Shown: in pieces, positions 1 to 10,979 of the stretch
Layout of the letters: each line of letters starts with the position of its first letter
How positions within the stretch are numbered: position 1 is the stretch's first letter
From: Gnetum montanum
Lineage: Eukaryota > Streptophyta > Gnetopsida > Gnetales > Gnetaceae
Reading direction: 5' to 3'
Assembly: GCA_015680685.1 (NCBI GenBank)
Contig: MNCI01004504.1
Location: forward strand, 379,483-443,482
Length of the DNA stretch: 64,000 bases
Notes under the pieces: model-generated
Seen by the model: the letters and a program-made list of their open reading frames with translations, nothing else
Told to the model about the DNA's origin: nothing
Database searches by the model: none
Position numbers and translations under genes: made by a program

Positions 1-338
1 ATCCAAGCACCCAAGTGAATGACCAACACAAGAGCACCAAGTTCCCTTGAAGTCACACCCTTTGCAATCCCTGTGTCCTTCCTTAGTTTGATAAATGCCC
101 AGTCACCAATTCGTTCAAGTTCTTATTGGAAGGGAACTGTGCATTTCCAAGCCAAGGGAAACCATAGACTTGATGGATGGATGGATGAAGTGATCTCATT
201 GCCTGCCATATCAGAAGAAACATACCTTAGTATCAACATTGTAACTTAAAGGTAAAAACCAAACATTAGCAATTAATGAAAAACAGTTCATCCCATCGGC
301 CCGAACACTTATTGGGTGACGAATTTACATGATGGATG
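1..338. other. Non-coding 3' part of element A
   Basis: No gene is supported here. A 76-codon plus-strand frame at 19-249 has no recognisable motif and lies downstream of the minus-strand gag-pro frame of element A. Neither reverse transcriptase nor a second copy of the A LTR (expected to show its CTCATCA / TGATGAG ends) is visible before the window edge, so any pol or 3' LTR of element A would lie outside. Confidence 0.4.
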
Positions 339-362
339 ACACACACACACACACACACACAC
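339..362. repeat. (AC)12 microsatellite
   Basis: Twelve perfect AC dinucleotides, directly readable. They sit just downstream (in element A orientation) of the gag-pro stop codon. Confidence 0.95.
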
Positions 363-522
363 AAAAAGATAGAAAAATATAACGATGTTGTAAAACAAAA
401 ACAAGAAAAGTTAAAGAAATTTGTAAAACAAAAATTAGAAAAGTTAAAGAAATTGTAAAACAAAAATGTGAAAAACAAAAACGTTGTAAAACAAAAATGT
501 GTAAAACAAAAACTGAAAAAGA
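363..522. repeat. A-rich imperfect tandem repeat
   Basis: Repeated blocks of the type TGTAAAACAAAAA and AGAAAAGTTAAAGAAAT occur about eight times. The minus strand is T-rich, so this is not a conventional polypurine tract for minus-strand element A. Minus-strand open frames across it are low-complexity Phe/Cys strings and were not called as genes. Confidence 0.8.
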
Positions 523-540
523 ACTGAGGGCCCCATATGA

Positions 541-3500
541 TTAGCATAGGTGGCCATCTCCCCCATGACTGAGTTGTGAGGGAGAGATCCGAAGTAGTGA
601 GCGCCTATTTGAATTTCTAAGCAGTGCCCAACTTCTCCCAAATGATGATCTTAGATTCAGGGGTGGAAGTTGGCGACGCTCACGTTCCAATGTGTCTATG
701 CCACGGTTGTTGGCATGAGTTTCCTCAGTTCGTTCCATGCATATTTGTTTGCCCTTATGAGAAGCTGTCAACCACGGGGTGTCTACTACTTCTTGTGTGG
801 TTGCTACATACAGGCATCTTTGTTGCAGAGTTTCCTGGGCACACCTGTGACATGGAGACATTTCCTCCGTGTCATCACCCGATGAATCACTGTATGTGAT
901 GCATGGAACTATCCTCTTCTCGATCTTTCCACATATGTTTATCTTGGAGATTTCCAAGGAAAGATCACGGATCCTAAGGCATGCATCTACTGTGCTTAGC
1001 CATGCCCTTCCCATTATAATTGGGAAGTCCCCTTCGTTGTTGTTAACATCGATCACTAGGAAGTCTGCTGGGTAGGACCAACCACACACAGTGGTGATAA
1101 CGTCCTCCACCAAACCCAATGGGATGGCAATGGACTGGTCTGCCAGCTCCAGTTGAATGTTGCTCTTCTTAAGTTGGGGCAGGTTCCAGGCGTGATACAT
1201 CTTTCGCGAAATTAAGTTGACTCCGGAACCTGAGTCAAGAAGAGCTCGATGTGGCGCATTCCCAGCGATCTGCAAATGAATAAAGGGACTCCCAGGGTCA
1301 GTTAGTTTCCTGGGAAGGTGGCCTACCTTGATCCAGTCAGTTACGGTATGTGTTAGCATAACCGTATGCGTTACATTCCCTTGGACTGAAGGGTGCTCCG
1401 AAGTGTTAGTAGTTAGAGGCCTATACATATACCCGTCCGCTTGTTGTTGCGAGAGCCTATCCGGGCTCCTAGTTCTGAAAAAGGGTCTCTTTTTTGTACA
1501 GTTATCGCCAGAACTAGTGTCCGGTTGGATATTTACACTCTGAATATTTACAGATCTCGCGGCGTGACGTTGCTGCGGTTGGGTAGGTAATTCCCCTTGC
1601 ATTGTTGGAGCAGGAGGTGTTATGGGAACTACTTGAGGAAAAGGTGCGGGTGGAGTTAGAGGATGGACAGAATGTGGAATGTCTCCCGGAGGAGAAGGAG
1701 TCCTTCTGAAGTACTCCCGAGCGTAGTAGTGACGGCGTGGAGTGTGACTCATAGCGTCACCTGGAGAAACTGGCTGCTGCACATAATAACCATAAGGATC
1801 AGGCTGCCGGTAAGGGTATTGATGTGTTGGCGGTGGCATCCCCCATGACTGTGGGTATTGCCACTGCTGGTGTTGTCCAATGGGCTGCGGAGGCGTTCCA
1901 CTTGGATAATACGTCAAGGGTTGGTGGAACTGCCTTGGGTTACCTTGTGGATAAGGTAACCTTCGGGGTGTTTGCCGTTGATTAAGTCTTGGATTTAATG
2001 CATACACCCCAGACTCCTGCAGATGTGAGATAATTGGGCAACATCCCTTAGGATGGTCATAGTAGCAGACCTCACATCCACTATCATTGTCTGAATCAGA
2101 ATTTACAGCCACATCGGAGTTAGTGATTTTTCCCTTACCCTTGTTATGTGCAGGGCTTAAATCTCTCCACTTTTTCTTTCCTTTGTCACTACTTTGCTCA
2201 ACCTTAGACTCTTCTACGATTTTCAAGACTGTTTCTATTCGTGAGTCTAAGGAATCCCACATTTGGTCTACCTTAGCCGATACCTCCGTTGTTAACTTTT
2301 GGATCGGCACGGTTTTCCGGTTCACCAACTCTTCGAGTGGTGACTCATCCTCCTCATCACAGAATTTCACTCCCTTCTTGCGAAGGGAGGGATCGCGGTT
2401 GTATTCTTCCGCACTTTCTCTCTTCCGTAGCTCACCCTCTTCTTGCGCTACTTGTTCCAACAAACTTTCAACTTCATGGGCTCTTAGTTGGGAAAGTCTC
2501 CCTTGGGCGTAAGTCCCAAGAGTTCTTCTCGTTTCATTTCTTAGCCCATCCACGATGTGGCGAAGTTGATCCCGCTTAGCGTACCCATGGCCCGGGCAAC
2601 GATGTAGCAGTGTATAGTAACGGGCCATGGCAGCATCCAAGGGTTCATAAGCACCTTGTTTCCAGCCTTGGATCTGCTTACGCAAGTTGGACACTCTGGA
2701 GTACGTTTGATATTTGTTGTTGAACAATTCAAGCATCGTACTCCACCTCCTGATGGTTTCCGGTTCTAAGGACCGGTACCAGCTCTCTGCTTCTTTAGTG
2801 AGTGTCCTTGGGAACAACTTAAGCTTCTGCCACTCACTATCAATGTTCTGCAAGGCACAGGCATCGTGGAATGCCTGCAAATGATTTTGCGGATCAGCAT
2901 TGTATCCCCCTTCAAATCGTGGGATATTGTTCATGTCTAATCGCTTGATCCGACTATCCTTTAAATGCCTTGTGGGAATCCTAACTGCCTCTGTTATGTC
3001 AAGCATACTTCGGGTTGCGAGTAGGGGCTCGTCATGATCATCTCTTTCATGACGTCTATGATGTCTACGTGGTGGTTCCCTACTTTCCCTACGTCCTTGC
3101 CCTTGTCCTAACTCCTCTCGACCTTCTTGTTGAGGTTTTTCATCTTCCCTTTTACTTTTACTCCCTTCGTTATGCTCACGATGGTTGCGCCCAGATGTGG
3201 AAGGAGAGTGTGAATGGTGAGATGAAGGAGAAGAAGAAGGAGATCCATCACCATGGTGATGTTTCTTACCTTCTCTTCGACTGCTTCGGCCCTGATCATT
3301 GTAACAATCTAAGTGTCCGTCCTTAGTGTGAGTAGTTTTTCCTGTCGTGAATAGCTGGTGCTCATGGTGATCAAAGCCTGTAGCATGTACAGTTGATCGA
3401 AGGCCCTGATGCCTAACCTCTTCACCAGAGTGAGGAGGAGGAACCTCATTTTCTAAGAAACCCATTGTGAGGGGTTCCTCGTCTCCTATTTCACTAATGA

Positions 3501-3889
3501 CATGGGGGACCTTGCCCTTCAATAATGAATGTTGGCTCTCCTGCCTTGCGTCCCGAATACATTGGGCATTTGTGGGATGATAATCCCTTATGTCATAATC
3601 ATCCAAAAAATATTCCGCAATCAGTTCTTGCATGCCAATCTACGCTAAGGCACGAAAAAGCATGTTAGGGGCAGATCTATCTGGGGGTAACACGATGTTA
3701 CCTTGCAGATTTCTCCATCGTAGTTGTTCATCTTGATGGAGAATAAAAGTAAAGTCAGGGACATACTCATCAGGATGAGTATATGTGACCTTAGATTATT
3801 TAGGACCTGGCTGATCTAGGTTATGCGTATGAGGCTGACCGTCTCCTGTGTTGCCCTTAGGTGAGTTAATTTTGTGAGAAGAAGCCATT
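541..3889 (-). CDS. Element A Ty3/gypsy Gag-protease polyprotein
   Basis: Capsid-nucleocapsid precursor and aspartic protease of an Athila/Tat-like LTR retrotransposon. The uninterrupted frame runs from Met at 3633 to the stop at 541 (1030 codons). The same frame extends upstream to a better Met at 3889 (MASSHKINSPKG), but two stops (3796-3798 and 3640-3642) interrupt that extension; its text resembles the N-terminus of relic F. In order: charged N-terminal part; retrotransposon gag domain (FEGGYNADPQNHLQAF to EGELRKRE, about residues 240-410); Pro/Tyr/Gln-rich region; retropepsin with an intact LLDSGSGVNLIS active-site loop and later FPIIMGRAWL near residues 790-900. No RT, RNase H or integrase follows before the window edge. 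Its openness contrasts with the other elements and suggests recent activity or selection. It may be a gag-pro-only, non-autonomous element. Confidence 0.85.
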
Positions 3890-4011
3890 TCTAATGGTGT
3901 GCTGTTTTACCGTTATTTATGTTCTTGATTAACTGATTATCCCGAAGGTTCGTTGAGGCTCACAACGATGTGAGTGATATCCCTTATGTTCAATTGGCGT
4001 AAAAAACACTT
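3890..4011 (-). other. Element A leader between PBS and gag
   Basis: A short untranslated stretch between the primer binding site and the presumed original gag start at 3889. It holds no ORF or distinctive motif. Confidence 0.5.
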
Positions 4012-4031
4012 AGTCCCCAGCAAGGGCACCT
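4012..4031 (-). other. Primer binding site, tRNA-Asp type (element A)
   Basis: Read on the minus strand this is AGGTGCCCTTGCTGGGGACT. It matches the tRNA-Asp-type PBS typical of plant Athila/Tat elements (TGGCGCCGTTGCCGGGGA) apart from a few substitutions. It lies one base from the LTR end, as a PBS should, which fixes the element's orientation and the LTR border. Confidence 0.8.
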
Positions 4032-4458
4032 ATGATGAGTGGCGAGGTACCCCTACACTCAACCATATGAATACAAGCGTGTACGTGAGATCTGGTCGAA
4101 CTCCGCAGACTAAATGCCTTAACGCCACAAGAAACACTTGGGGTTAATCGTTTGTTGTCTTCCCAGGCTTGCTTGTATGTGTCACGGTGTATGGTTAAGC
4201 AAGTCTGAGGTATATGATTTTTTTGGTATTTTTCAGTTTATCTCCTAAGCTATGAGGGAAAGGGTTGAGAAACTAACTAACTCTAACTAATGTCCTAAGT
4301 CTAAATTAACTAGCGTCAACATCCGTTCCCACTTACCGTACACACCCTGAACCATGCAACTATGGCTACGAAACGCTAATCGTTACTAGGATCACCACAC
4401 GTAATGCAAGTGCTCAAAGTGGTCGTACTGAGGCACCTATTTAGCTTAAGTGTGATAA

Positions 4459-4740
4459 GCAGCCGATTCCTTGGCTAGCCGTACACACCTGTGGATGCTC
4501 GTAGCCAAGTCATACTTATCACACGTTCTAGCCTAGCGATGAGTAGCCGATTCCTTAACTAGCCGTACACATTGGACTACTACTGGGATTACCAAGCGCA
4601 GATCCTGAAATACGCTACTGGGTTACCAAGCAGTCATAATGCTCGTAGTTAAGTCATACTCATGCGTTGCGACGAGCAGCCGATTCCTTGATTAGCCGTA
4701 CACATCCATAGATGCTCGTAATCAAGTCGTACTCGTGCGC
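4459..4740. repeat. Threefold repeat in the element A LTR
   Basis: Units beginning GCAGCCGATTCCTT, GTAGCCGATTCCTT and GCAGCCGATTCCTT start near 4459, 4542 and 4676. Each continues with TAGCCGTACACA and ends in a CTCGTAnnnAAGTCATACT block. Within a unit, GGCTAGCC and GTAGCCAAG can pair, so the transcribed RNA could form repeated hairpins. Confidence 0.8.
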
Positions 4741-4979
4741 ACTAGGAAAGCAATAAATAACAATAATTAAAACCATGTACTGCAAGGTTTATCCAATCAA
4801 GTTCGTCTTTATTGTCGTACACAACTTGTGTTCAGGTTACAAAGTTGCTCGAATAAAGAGCCGTTCACTCTAGGACTCCTATTGTGGGCACATGGGAAAT
4901 TAATCTAACTCTGGAGTGTTCAAACTGCCAGAGCTTCGCTACTTCTAGCCAGGATTGGGAAATGAAGGGAGTGCCGCCT

Positions 4980-4990
4980 CTTATTTATAG
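4980..4990 (-). promoter_or_regulatory. TATA box of the element A LTR
   Basis: CTATAAATAAG on the minus strand, about 100 bp inside the 5' end of the LTR and directly downstream of the palindrome cluster. This is the expected layout of an LTR polymerase II promoter. Confidence 0.7.
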
Positions 4991-5004
4991 ATATGGTGGC
5001 GGAC

Positions 5005-5084
5005 CGCGATATCGCGTACGCGATATCGCAGGGGACGACGCGATATCGCGGGGGATGCGATATCGCGGCTCAGTGCATATCGCG
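5005..5084. promoter_or_regulatory. Cluster of CGCGATATCGCG palindromes in U3
   Basis: Four near-identical palindromes centred on GATATC (5005-5016, 5019-5029, 5039-5050, 5057-5068) plus a fifth partial copy (about 5074-5084). The first two are arranged so that 5006-5029 is a perfect 24-bp palindrome. They lie about 15-100 bp upstream of the TATA box on the element A coding strand. CpG dinucleotides are abundant here although the surrounding DNA is CpG-poor. Confidence 0.85.
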
Positions 5085-5092
5085 TCTCATCA

Positions 5093-5728
5093 GCTACCAT
5101 ACTTATGTAGCCTACAACCATTTGGTCAATGTGGAGTCTAGTGTTTTTGCAGTGAATAAAGCTTATGGTTCTTTCTCATTTTTGCATCATTGATATCTTA
5201 AATATTAAAATACCAAAAATATTATAAAACATTAATATCATAAAAATATTTATTCCTTGCTTTCTTTCATAAGCTATGATGATTCAACCTTATCCAAGGG
5301 GGTCATCACTATATGGCATGATGTTGATCATTAAGGTTGTGAATAAAAGTCATTTTATTGCATTTTGTGTATGGTGTTGCACATGGTCCTTAAGGGATTA
5401 TAATATGAGCATTGCCTCTATCCCTAGATGGGATTGTAATATGTGTGTGTTTATTATTATGTCTATTTCTCATAAAGATAAAATCCACAAAAATAATAAA
5501 AACATAAAATTATAAATATTTTCTCAATCCTACACTATGGCAACACAGGTTTTAACTATACCATATGTATCATATGTATTATAATATTTTTTATATTTAT
5601 TCAATGTAATGATATACACAAGTGTTCTTGACAATCCACTCAACACCATCCTCGAAGCTGATGACCAGATCACATTATAATTTGTATGATATATCTCATT
5701 AGTCAAAAATTAGCAGGATACCTATTAT
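5093..5728 (+). repeat. Remaining part of element F 5' LTR (inferred)
   Basis: AT-rich DNA between the end of the A LTR and the decayed PBS of element F. It has no coding content. Its position immediately before a PBS makes it the 3' part of an F LTR, the rest probably being displaced by element A. No second copy is available to confirm this. Confidence 0.4.
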
Positions 5729-5746
5729 TGGCATTGTTGCTAGGGA
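5729..5746 (+). other. Decayed tRNA-Asp-type PBS (element F)
   Basis: TGGCATTGTTGCTAGGGA differs from the canonical TGGCGCCGTTGCCGGGGA only by C-to-T and G-to-A transitions. It lies 94 bp before the first Met of the F gag relic, on the same strand. Confidence 0.7.
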
Positions 5747-5839
5747 GGGCATGTTTGAATTATCCAAAAATACTTATACATTCTTAATTTTAACTTTTAT
5801 TCAAATCAAGTGTATGTTTTAGTAATATGTATGTAGGTT

Positions 5840-7350
5840 ATGAAGGTGAACGAAATGACAGATAGTGGTAAGAATCCACCTAATACCTCTAGTAATTCCC
5901 CAAGAAGATGAAGGACCTTTATGATCTTTGAGCATTCAAGTGATAAGACCCTTCCACTAGTTGTGCTAGCTTATCATCAAGATAAGTAGGAAAGATGGAG
6001 AGATGCTCATGGCTAGTTCTCAAGGGATCCAATTATGGTTGCACTAAATAATGTCATTAATGCTTTAATCAATATGGGGCTAGATAATTCACATGTAGTG
6101 TACAAGGTTCATGAGCCCATGTTCGATGATTATGAGCCTTCGTACATGCAAAATCTTTAGGATCAAGTAGTAGAAGAAGAGGCTAGTCAGAGCTCTTCAT
6201 CTAATCATTCCAATGGGGAGTAAGAAACTCAATAAGATACGATAGACAAGGACTAGTCCACTATCAAGATCCATGGTTAGATAAATTCACTCCTAGTGTA
6301 ACTCAACATAATGATATCCTTTTTAGGTTCTAGCATTTTCTAGACCTACCAATGATAATTATGATTCCCCTTTATTCAACTGGGATAGTTATTAGGAGTT
6401 GATAGAAGTTGTGTATATTCTAAGGAATCATGTTCATGATAGTAAAATAAAATGAATTAACATGGACAATAAATCAAATATAGAGGGTATACCAATGATG
6501 ATCCCTAACTCCATGTGTAAGCCTTTGATAATTCTTGCTACCTCCAAGGGATCATGAGTGATTGGTAAAAGTTGCTGTTATTTTCTTCCATCTTCATTGA
6601 ACATGTAAAAATATAGTATAAATCTTTACCTTAATTAATTTTAAGATGAGCACATATGATCAAAATATTCTACACAAAATTTTAGATCTATGCTCAAATT
6701 TTAAACATTTGAAATGAGATGACTAGATGAAGGCAAGAAGCCTATGAGCCTTTCAACATTGCCATGGAGAGGTACATGAAAACTACTCATTGCTATCTGA
6801 ATCATGGTTTTAGCCAAGGAAAGTAGTTGATGCATATTGTAGAAGGGTTAAGGCAAGAAATAAAAGAGCACATGTACATGTACACCATGGGCCAAATGCA
6901 TAAATATTCTATGATTCAAATCAATGCACTCTTAAACACCATTTCTAGTTTGGAAGGTGGATGGTGGAAGTGATAGTCAACTAAGGATTATAATCATGAT
7001 CCATCATATATGTGGAAGGCCAAATTTGTTGAAGATACTACTAAACCTTCTACAGTGGTCAAGGCTCTAGCACAAGAGCAAGTTAAAACAAATAAAGCCT
7101 TAATAGACTTGTTCCACCATGTGGACCAAGTCTTGGACACGATGGATAAGAAGATGATTACGACTCTTAAGGACATTAAGGGTAAGGTGGTTGAAGTTGT
7201 AACCAAAGTAGTTGCACCATATTAATGAAGAAATAGGTATGATGACAAAGTTAAAGGTAAGCTCTCTTATCCTAAGAGTGTTCAAGAAGTTCCAAATAAG
7301 GCTTCTTCATCCTCCTCCTCTGATGAGGATTCCTACAAGTACTATATATA
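5840..7350 (+). pseudogene. Element F gag relic (relative of element A)
   Basis: Decayed retrotransposon Gag, starting at ATG 5840. The N-terminal part (YHQDK, ERWRDAHG, ALINMGL) parallels the A leader region. The gag core at about 6725-6970 reads RQEAYEPFNIAMERYMKTTH then LMHIVEGLRQEIKEH, aligning with KQGAYEPLDAAMARYYTLLH and LRHIVDGLRNETRRT of element A. Many TAG/TAA stops are single transitions from Gln or Trp codons, and there are frameshifts. It is an old copy, non-functional. Confidence 0.7.
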
Positions 7351-8120
7351 CTCTCATGATTTTTAGTGCTACCTAATCATGATTCATATTATTGATGATA
7401 TGGAGTGATCTAGAGTACTTTGAATTCTAGATTCATCAAGAGACAAATGAAGAGGATCCCATATCCTAACCATTCATATTATCCTAGCGGTACCTATCCA
7501 CAACCCATGTAACAATACCAATTATGGCAAACTCCAAATTCTTGGGGTGATTCTCCATGGAATCTTCCTATTTTGATGCAATAACAAATGAATAACTTTG
7601 GCTAATTCTTACTTTTTTCAGTATATAAATAGCTACCTATCAAACCCTAATGATGATACCTCAATAGTACCTATGTATTTCTACCAAGCATTCTAGCAAT
7701 AATGGCAGTAGTAGCTTCTAGTTCATGGTCTCATGCAATGTGGAATACATAGTTAACCACAACCAAGACAAGCAAAAATATGTAATATTGCATATGATAT
7801 TAATTAGGATTTTATCCATGCATCTAGGCAATATTACCAATCATCCATTGATATGGTTGCAGGGGGAAGTTTAAGGTCCTGTAGTAGAAAATTTTATCAT
7901 AAATGCAAACATGAGAATTATGAAACTAGGCCTTGAGCAATAAGATCTTGAGAAATAATCCTAACTACAATGAAACTACCATACCTACTTTGGGGATGAG
8001 TTCCATTTCTATCTCTAATGGGGGATAGCATAATGGCACCTGATGGTGATGTTGTTACCATCCCTATATATACGATGATAATACATGCAGTTAAGGAATG
8101 ATGTTTTCTTGAAAAGTTAC
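7351..8120 (+). pseudogene. Element F spacer between gag and protease, Pro/Tyr-rich
   Basis: The stretch near 7460-7560 reads YPNHSYYPSGTYPQPM and then QLWQTPNSWGDSPWN. It matches the Pro/Tyr/Gln-rich segment YYPSGTPPQPIGQHQQWQ of element A Gag, so the relic is collinear with A. The rest is too decayed to read with confidence. Confidence 0.55.
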
Positions 8121-8620
8121 CAAATATTGGTAGTCCCATGGTGGATATCCATATTAATGAAAAGGATCATTATCTAGCTCTTTGTGACTTTGGTTCAAGA
8201 GTCAATCTCATCTCATTCTTCCAATACCTTAATTGGAGGCTTCCTCCTCTCAAGCATACTAATGTTTAACTAGAGCTAGTAGATCGATCATATCCCACTA
8301 ATTTCCTAATGCTTAGATCAAAAGATAAGATGGAAGAGAATCTTCCTATTATCATGGGAATAGCCTAGTTAAGCAATGTAAATGCTAGGTTTTTTTTCCA
8401 AGACCTCCACCTCAAGATCAGTAGAAGGAATGAGGTTGGAAGGATGCATTGCAAAAGAACATTTGTGATCCTTCTCGATCTTGCTACACCATGGCCACAG
8501 GCCATTCACACAAGCTACATAGGGCATATCTCACCTATGAGGATTCTTAATGCTCAATATAATATTTAGAGGGTTCCCAGGTGGTGAACATGGATCTATT
8601 GTGGGGAAGAAATCCTTCAC
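8121..8620 (+). pseudogene. Element F protease relic
   Basis: Reading MVDIHINEKDHYLALCDFGS then RVNLIS, and further on NLPIIMGIA, this aligns with the element A retropepsin (RALLDSGSGVNLIS ... FPIIMGRAWL). The active-site Asp-Ser-Gly has become Asp-Phe-Gly, and stops interrupt the frame, so it is inactive. The relic fades by about 8620 and is cut at 8774 by another LTR. As in A, no RT follows the protease. Confidence 0.65.
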
Positions 8621-8773
8621 ACCATGTCAAAATTTTATTTTTCTACGATTTCTATTTATGTCATTAATAAAGATTGATGTTCTTGGTTAGAAGTCTTTTT
8701 ACTTTTTAAGCTTAACAAATAACCAATCATGAGAATTGTTTTTCTTTTGAAGTATTTTTATTTGTTTGTGTGG

Positions 8774-9346
8774 TGTACTATCCCCATTTCCAAATGGCGC
8801 TACTGCATAATGAAGATGGTTCCTCTTCATAATAAGTGTTATCATTATCATAATAAGACCTGAAAAGAGAGTTGCAGTTAAGACCCAAAAGGGCATGTTG
8901 TAATAATGGATGTGTCTCTCAAGGTGACCTTTGGGGGTTTAACCTAAAGTATTTATACCTGGGCATAGAGGTTGTATCAGTAGGGAGTTGTAAAGTTGGT
9001 AAAGATGAGTAATGGGTGTTGGGTGAAGCGGGATAGGAAGAGAATTGGCCATCCCTTTTAGCTAGTTGTAGGCCTAACCCTAGTGGCAATGCTAGATTTC
9101 CTCTAAGGGATAAATGGTAAAGGAAGAAAACTTAAAGGAACCCTCTCGTAGCATAATCTAGATTCACTATTCCACATCAATAAAACATCCTTCTCTTTTT
9201 CCTTATAAATTTTCCTTGTTATTTTCTTTACCCATAATGTCGAATGTTACATATATTTAACATTTGATATATTATCTTCTTACAAACAATGTCTAATATA
9301 ACATATATTTGATGTTTGCCATAACATCCAGAAATGGGATGTCACA
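8774..9346 (+). repeat. 5' LTR of unit G (chromovirus-type)
   Basis: A 573-bp LTR beginning TGTACTATCCCC and ending GGGATGTCACA, followed after two bases by an initiator-Met-type PBS. Its first 125 bp match 14496-14620 (for example ATTTCCAAATG, CTTCATAA-AAGTGTTAT, TTAAGACCCAAAAGG), giving the partner LTR. It contains a TATA-like TATTTATACC (8950-8959) and an AATAAA near 9180. Confidence 0.7.
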
Positions 9347-9348
9347 TT

Positions 9349-9360
9349 TGGTATTGGAGC
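9349..9360 (+). other. Primer binding site, initiator-tRNA-Met type (unit G)
   Basis: TGGTATTGGAGC matches the common plant retrotransposon PBS TGGTATCAGAGC at 10 of 12 bases; the two differences are transitions. It is preceded by CATT, the usual context after an LTR end. Confidence 0.75.
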
Positions 9361-10700
9361 AAACCACGATCCAAGGGCCATGGACCATGAAGCCTTGACC
9401 CAAGAAGAGTCATGGACCACCACTAGATGTGCCACATATTTGAAATGATCTATGTAAGCTAGAGAATACCCTTCCATTGATTTCATGAATAATGGATCAT
9501 GCATCTATAAGAGAGATAACTCCCACCAATCAACAAAATTCTTTCATAGATATGATTAACCGAGGAAGATCTAACTACATCTTATCTAGATTCATCAATT
9601 GTAGAAACATTGGTAAGACAAAGATACACCAATCCAGATAACTCTTATCCATCTTAATACTATAAATATTAATTGATTAAAGTCATTGTTAAATTCCTTC
9701 CTAAGGCTAGTAACCATGACCTAAATTGACCTTAACTTGTTTGGAACATATTATTCATAAACATCTTACCTCTATAAACTTGGCATTATTCATCTCACTT
9801 GAGACTTATGTATTAATAAAGTTAAAGGGATCCAACCTAGTCATATGATTATTTCATCCCTACCCAACCAATAAGGATTATTATCATGAGACCTATAGGG
9901 AAACCAATGATGTTGTCATAATATTCTCCTTAGTACCTCTTTAGGATATAGAGGATAGATCTATATCATTTGCAAAATTGTATGATATATTTGTCACATG
10001 CTTATCTAAGGGTCTATATATCAATTCTAACTGAAACCCAAGTCATCTAGAAGTTATCATGTTTAGCCTAGAAATGTCAATTTTTGGTAAAATAAGTTAT
10101 TTGAACTTTTCAAAATATTGAAAATCCAACTTAGTTTTTGGATATTGAAACCATGTTCAATGGGTGGTACTCTTTGTGTTGATTCTAATGGTACAAATTT
10201 TGTCCCAATTGGACTTATGGTTTGGGAGATATTATTATTTTAATTTTCTTGTTATGCATGCATTATAAAAATAATAATTATTAAATTATTTTATTTAATA
10301 AATGTTAAAAATTTAGGGTCGAGAATCAAACCCAAAATCATTGTTTACCCAAACCAAACTCACACCTTGTCATCAACCAAACCACCATGTTAACTGCTGA
10401 GGTAAGGTAGAATAAAAAAAATTGGGGCCTCGAATTAAACTCATGACCTTTTAGTCAAGAAACCTATGTTTTAGGTTCTGGCTTGATAGCTACAAAGCAT
10501 AATTAATTCCTTGTTAAAATAGATAATTATATTATTATTTGTTTTTAACAAATTAAAAAATATTTTAAAATAATAATAATCATAATATTTTATTTTATTT
10601 AAAAAATAATAAAAATTTTAAATTTTAGGGCCACACAACCTTGTAGGGGATTGTGCTAGCTAGTTAAGGTTGAATAGCTCCTTGTAAGGGCATAGCTAGT
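9361..10700. other. Non-coding, AT-rich internal part of unit G
   Basis: No gag, protease or pol similarity could be read on either strand in this 1.3-kb stretch, although it directly follows a PBS. Around 10250-10620 it becomes strongly AT-rich with TTATTTAAT-type runs. Unit G therefore looks like a large non-autonomous derivative. Confidence 0.5.
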
Positions 10701-10813
10701 AATGGGCCACACTAGCCCATTTAAGCATCATGTAGATCATCAAGGGCTGCCCACCAACGATGCAGCATGCTATAGCATCCTCCTCACACCTTCTGCTTTG
10801 CCCTTCCATTGTC

Positions 10814-10903
10814 GTGCCTTCATCATTGCCTTCATTGTTGTGTTGCCGTTTCACTACTGTGCCTTCATGGTCGCCTTCATTGTTGTGTTGCCCACCTTGT
10901 TGC
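10814..10903. repeat. 45-bp tandem duplication
   Basis: Two consecutive copies of a unit starting GTGCCTTCATnnTnGCCTTC at 10814 and 10859. They lie in an 89-codon plus-strand frame (10702-10971) that has no recognisable domain and is probably a chance frame. Confidence 0.8.
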
Positions 10904-10979
10904 TTTCCTTTGACACACCAAAAAAAAATGTAGGCTATGCAAACTTACAAGGGTTGCACCACCCTACCTAAGGCCAGCT

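Larger units (their letters stand above)
4033..5092 (-). repeat. 5' LTR of element A
   Basis: A 1,060-bp LTR with matching 7-bp terminal inverted repeats: on the plus strand it starts TGATGAG and ends CTCATCA. The PBS adjoins its low-coordinate side. It contains a TATA box (4980-4990), an AATAAA-type signal on the minus strand near 4807-4812, a U3 with palindromic repeats, and a threefold repeat in the R/U5 part. The partner 3' LTR is not in the window. Confidence 0.85.

Noticed and set aside
266-641. Minus-strand frames rich in Phe and Cys-Val repeats
   Set aside because: They are translations of the (AC)n microsatellite and the A-rich repeat; no domain or start context.
2087-2579. Plus-strand open frames of 96-141 codons inside element A
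   Set aside because: They lie opposite the strong minus-strand gag frame and are shadows; no recognisable domain, unlike the antisense gene of B, C and E.
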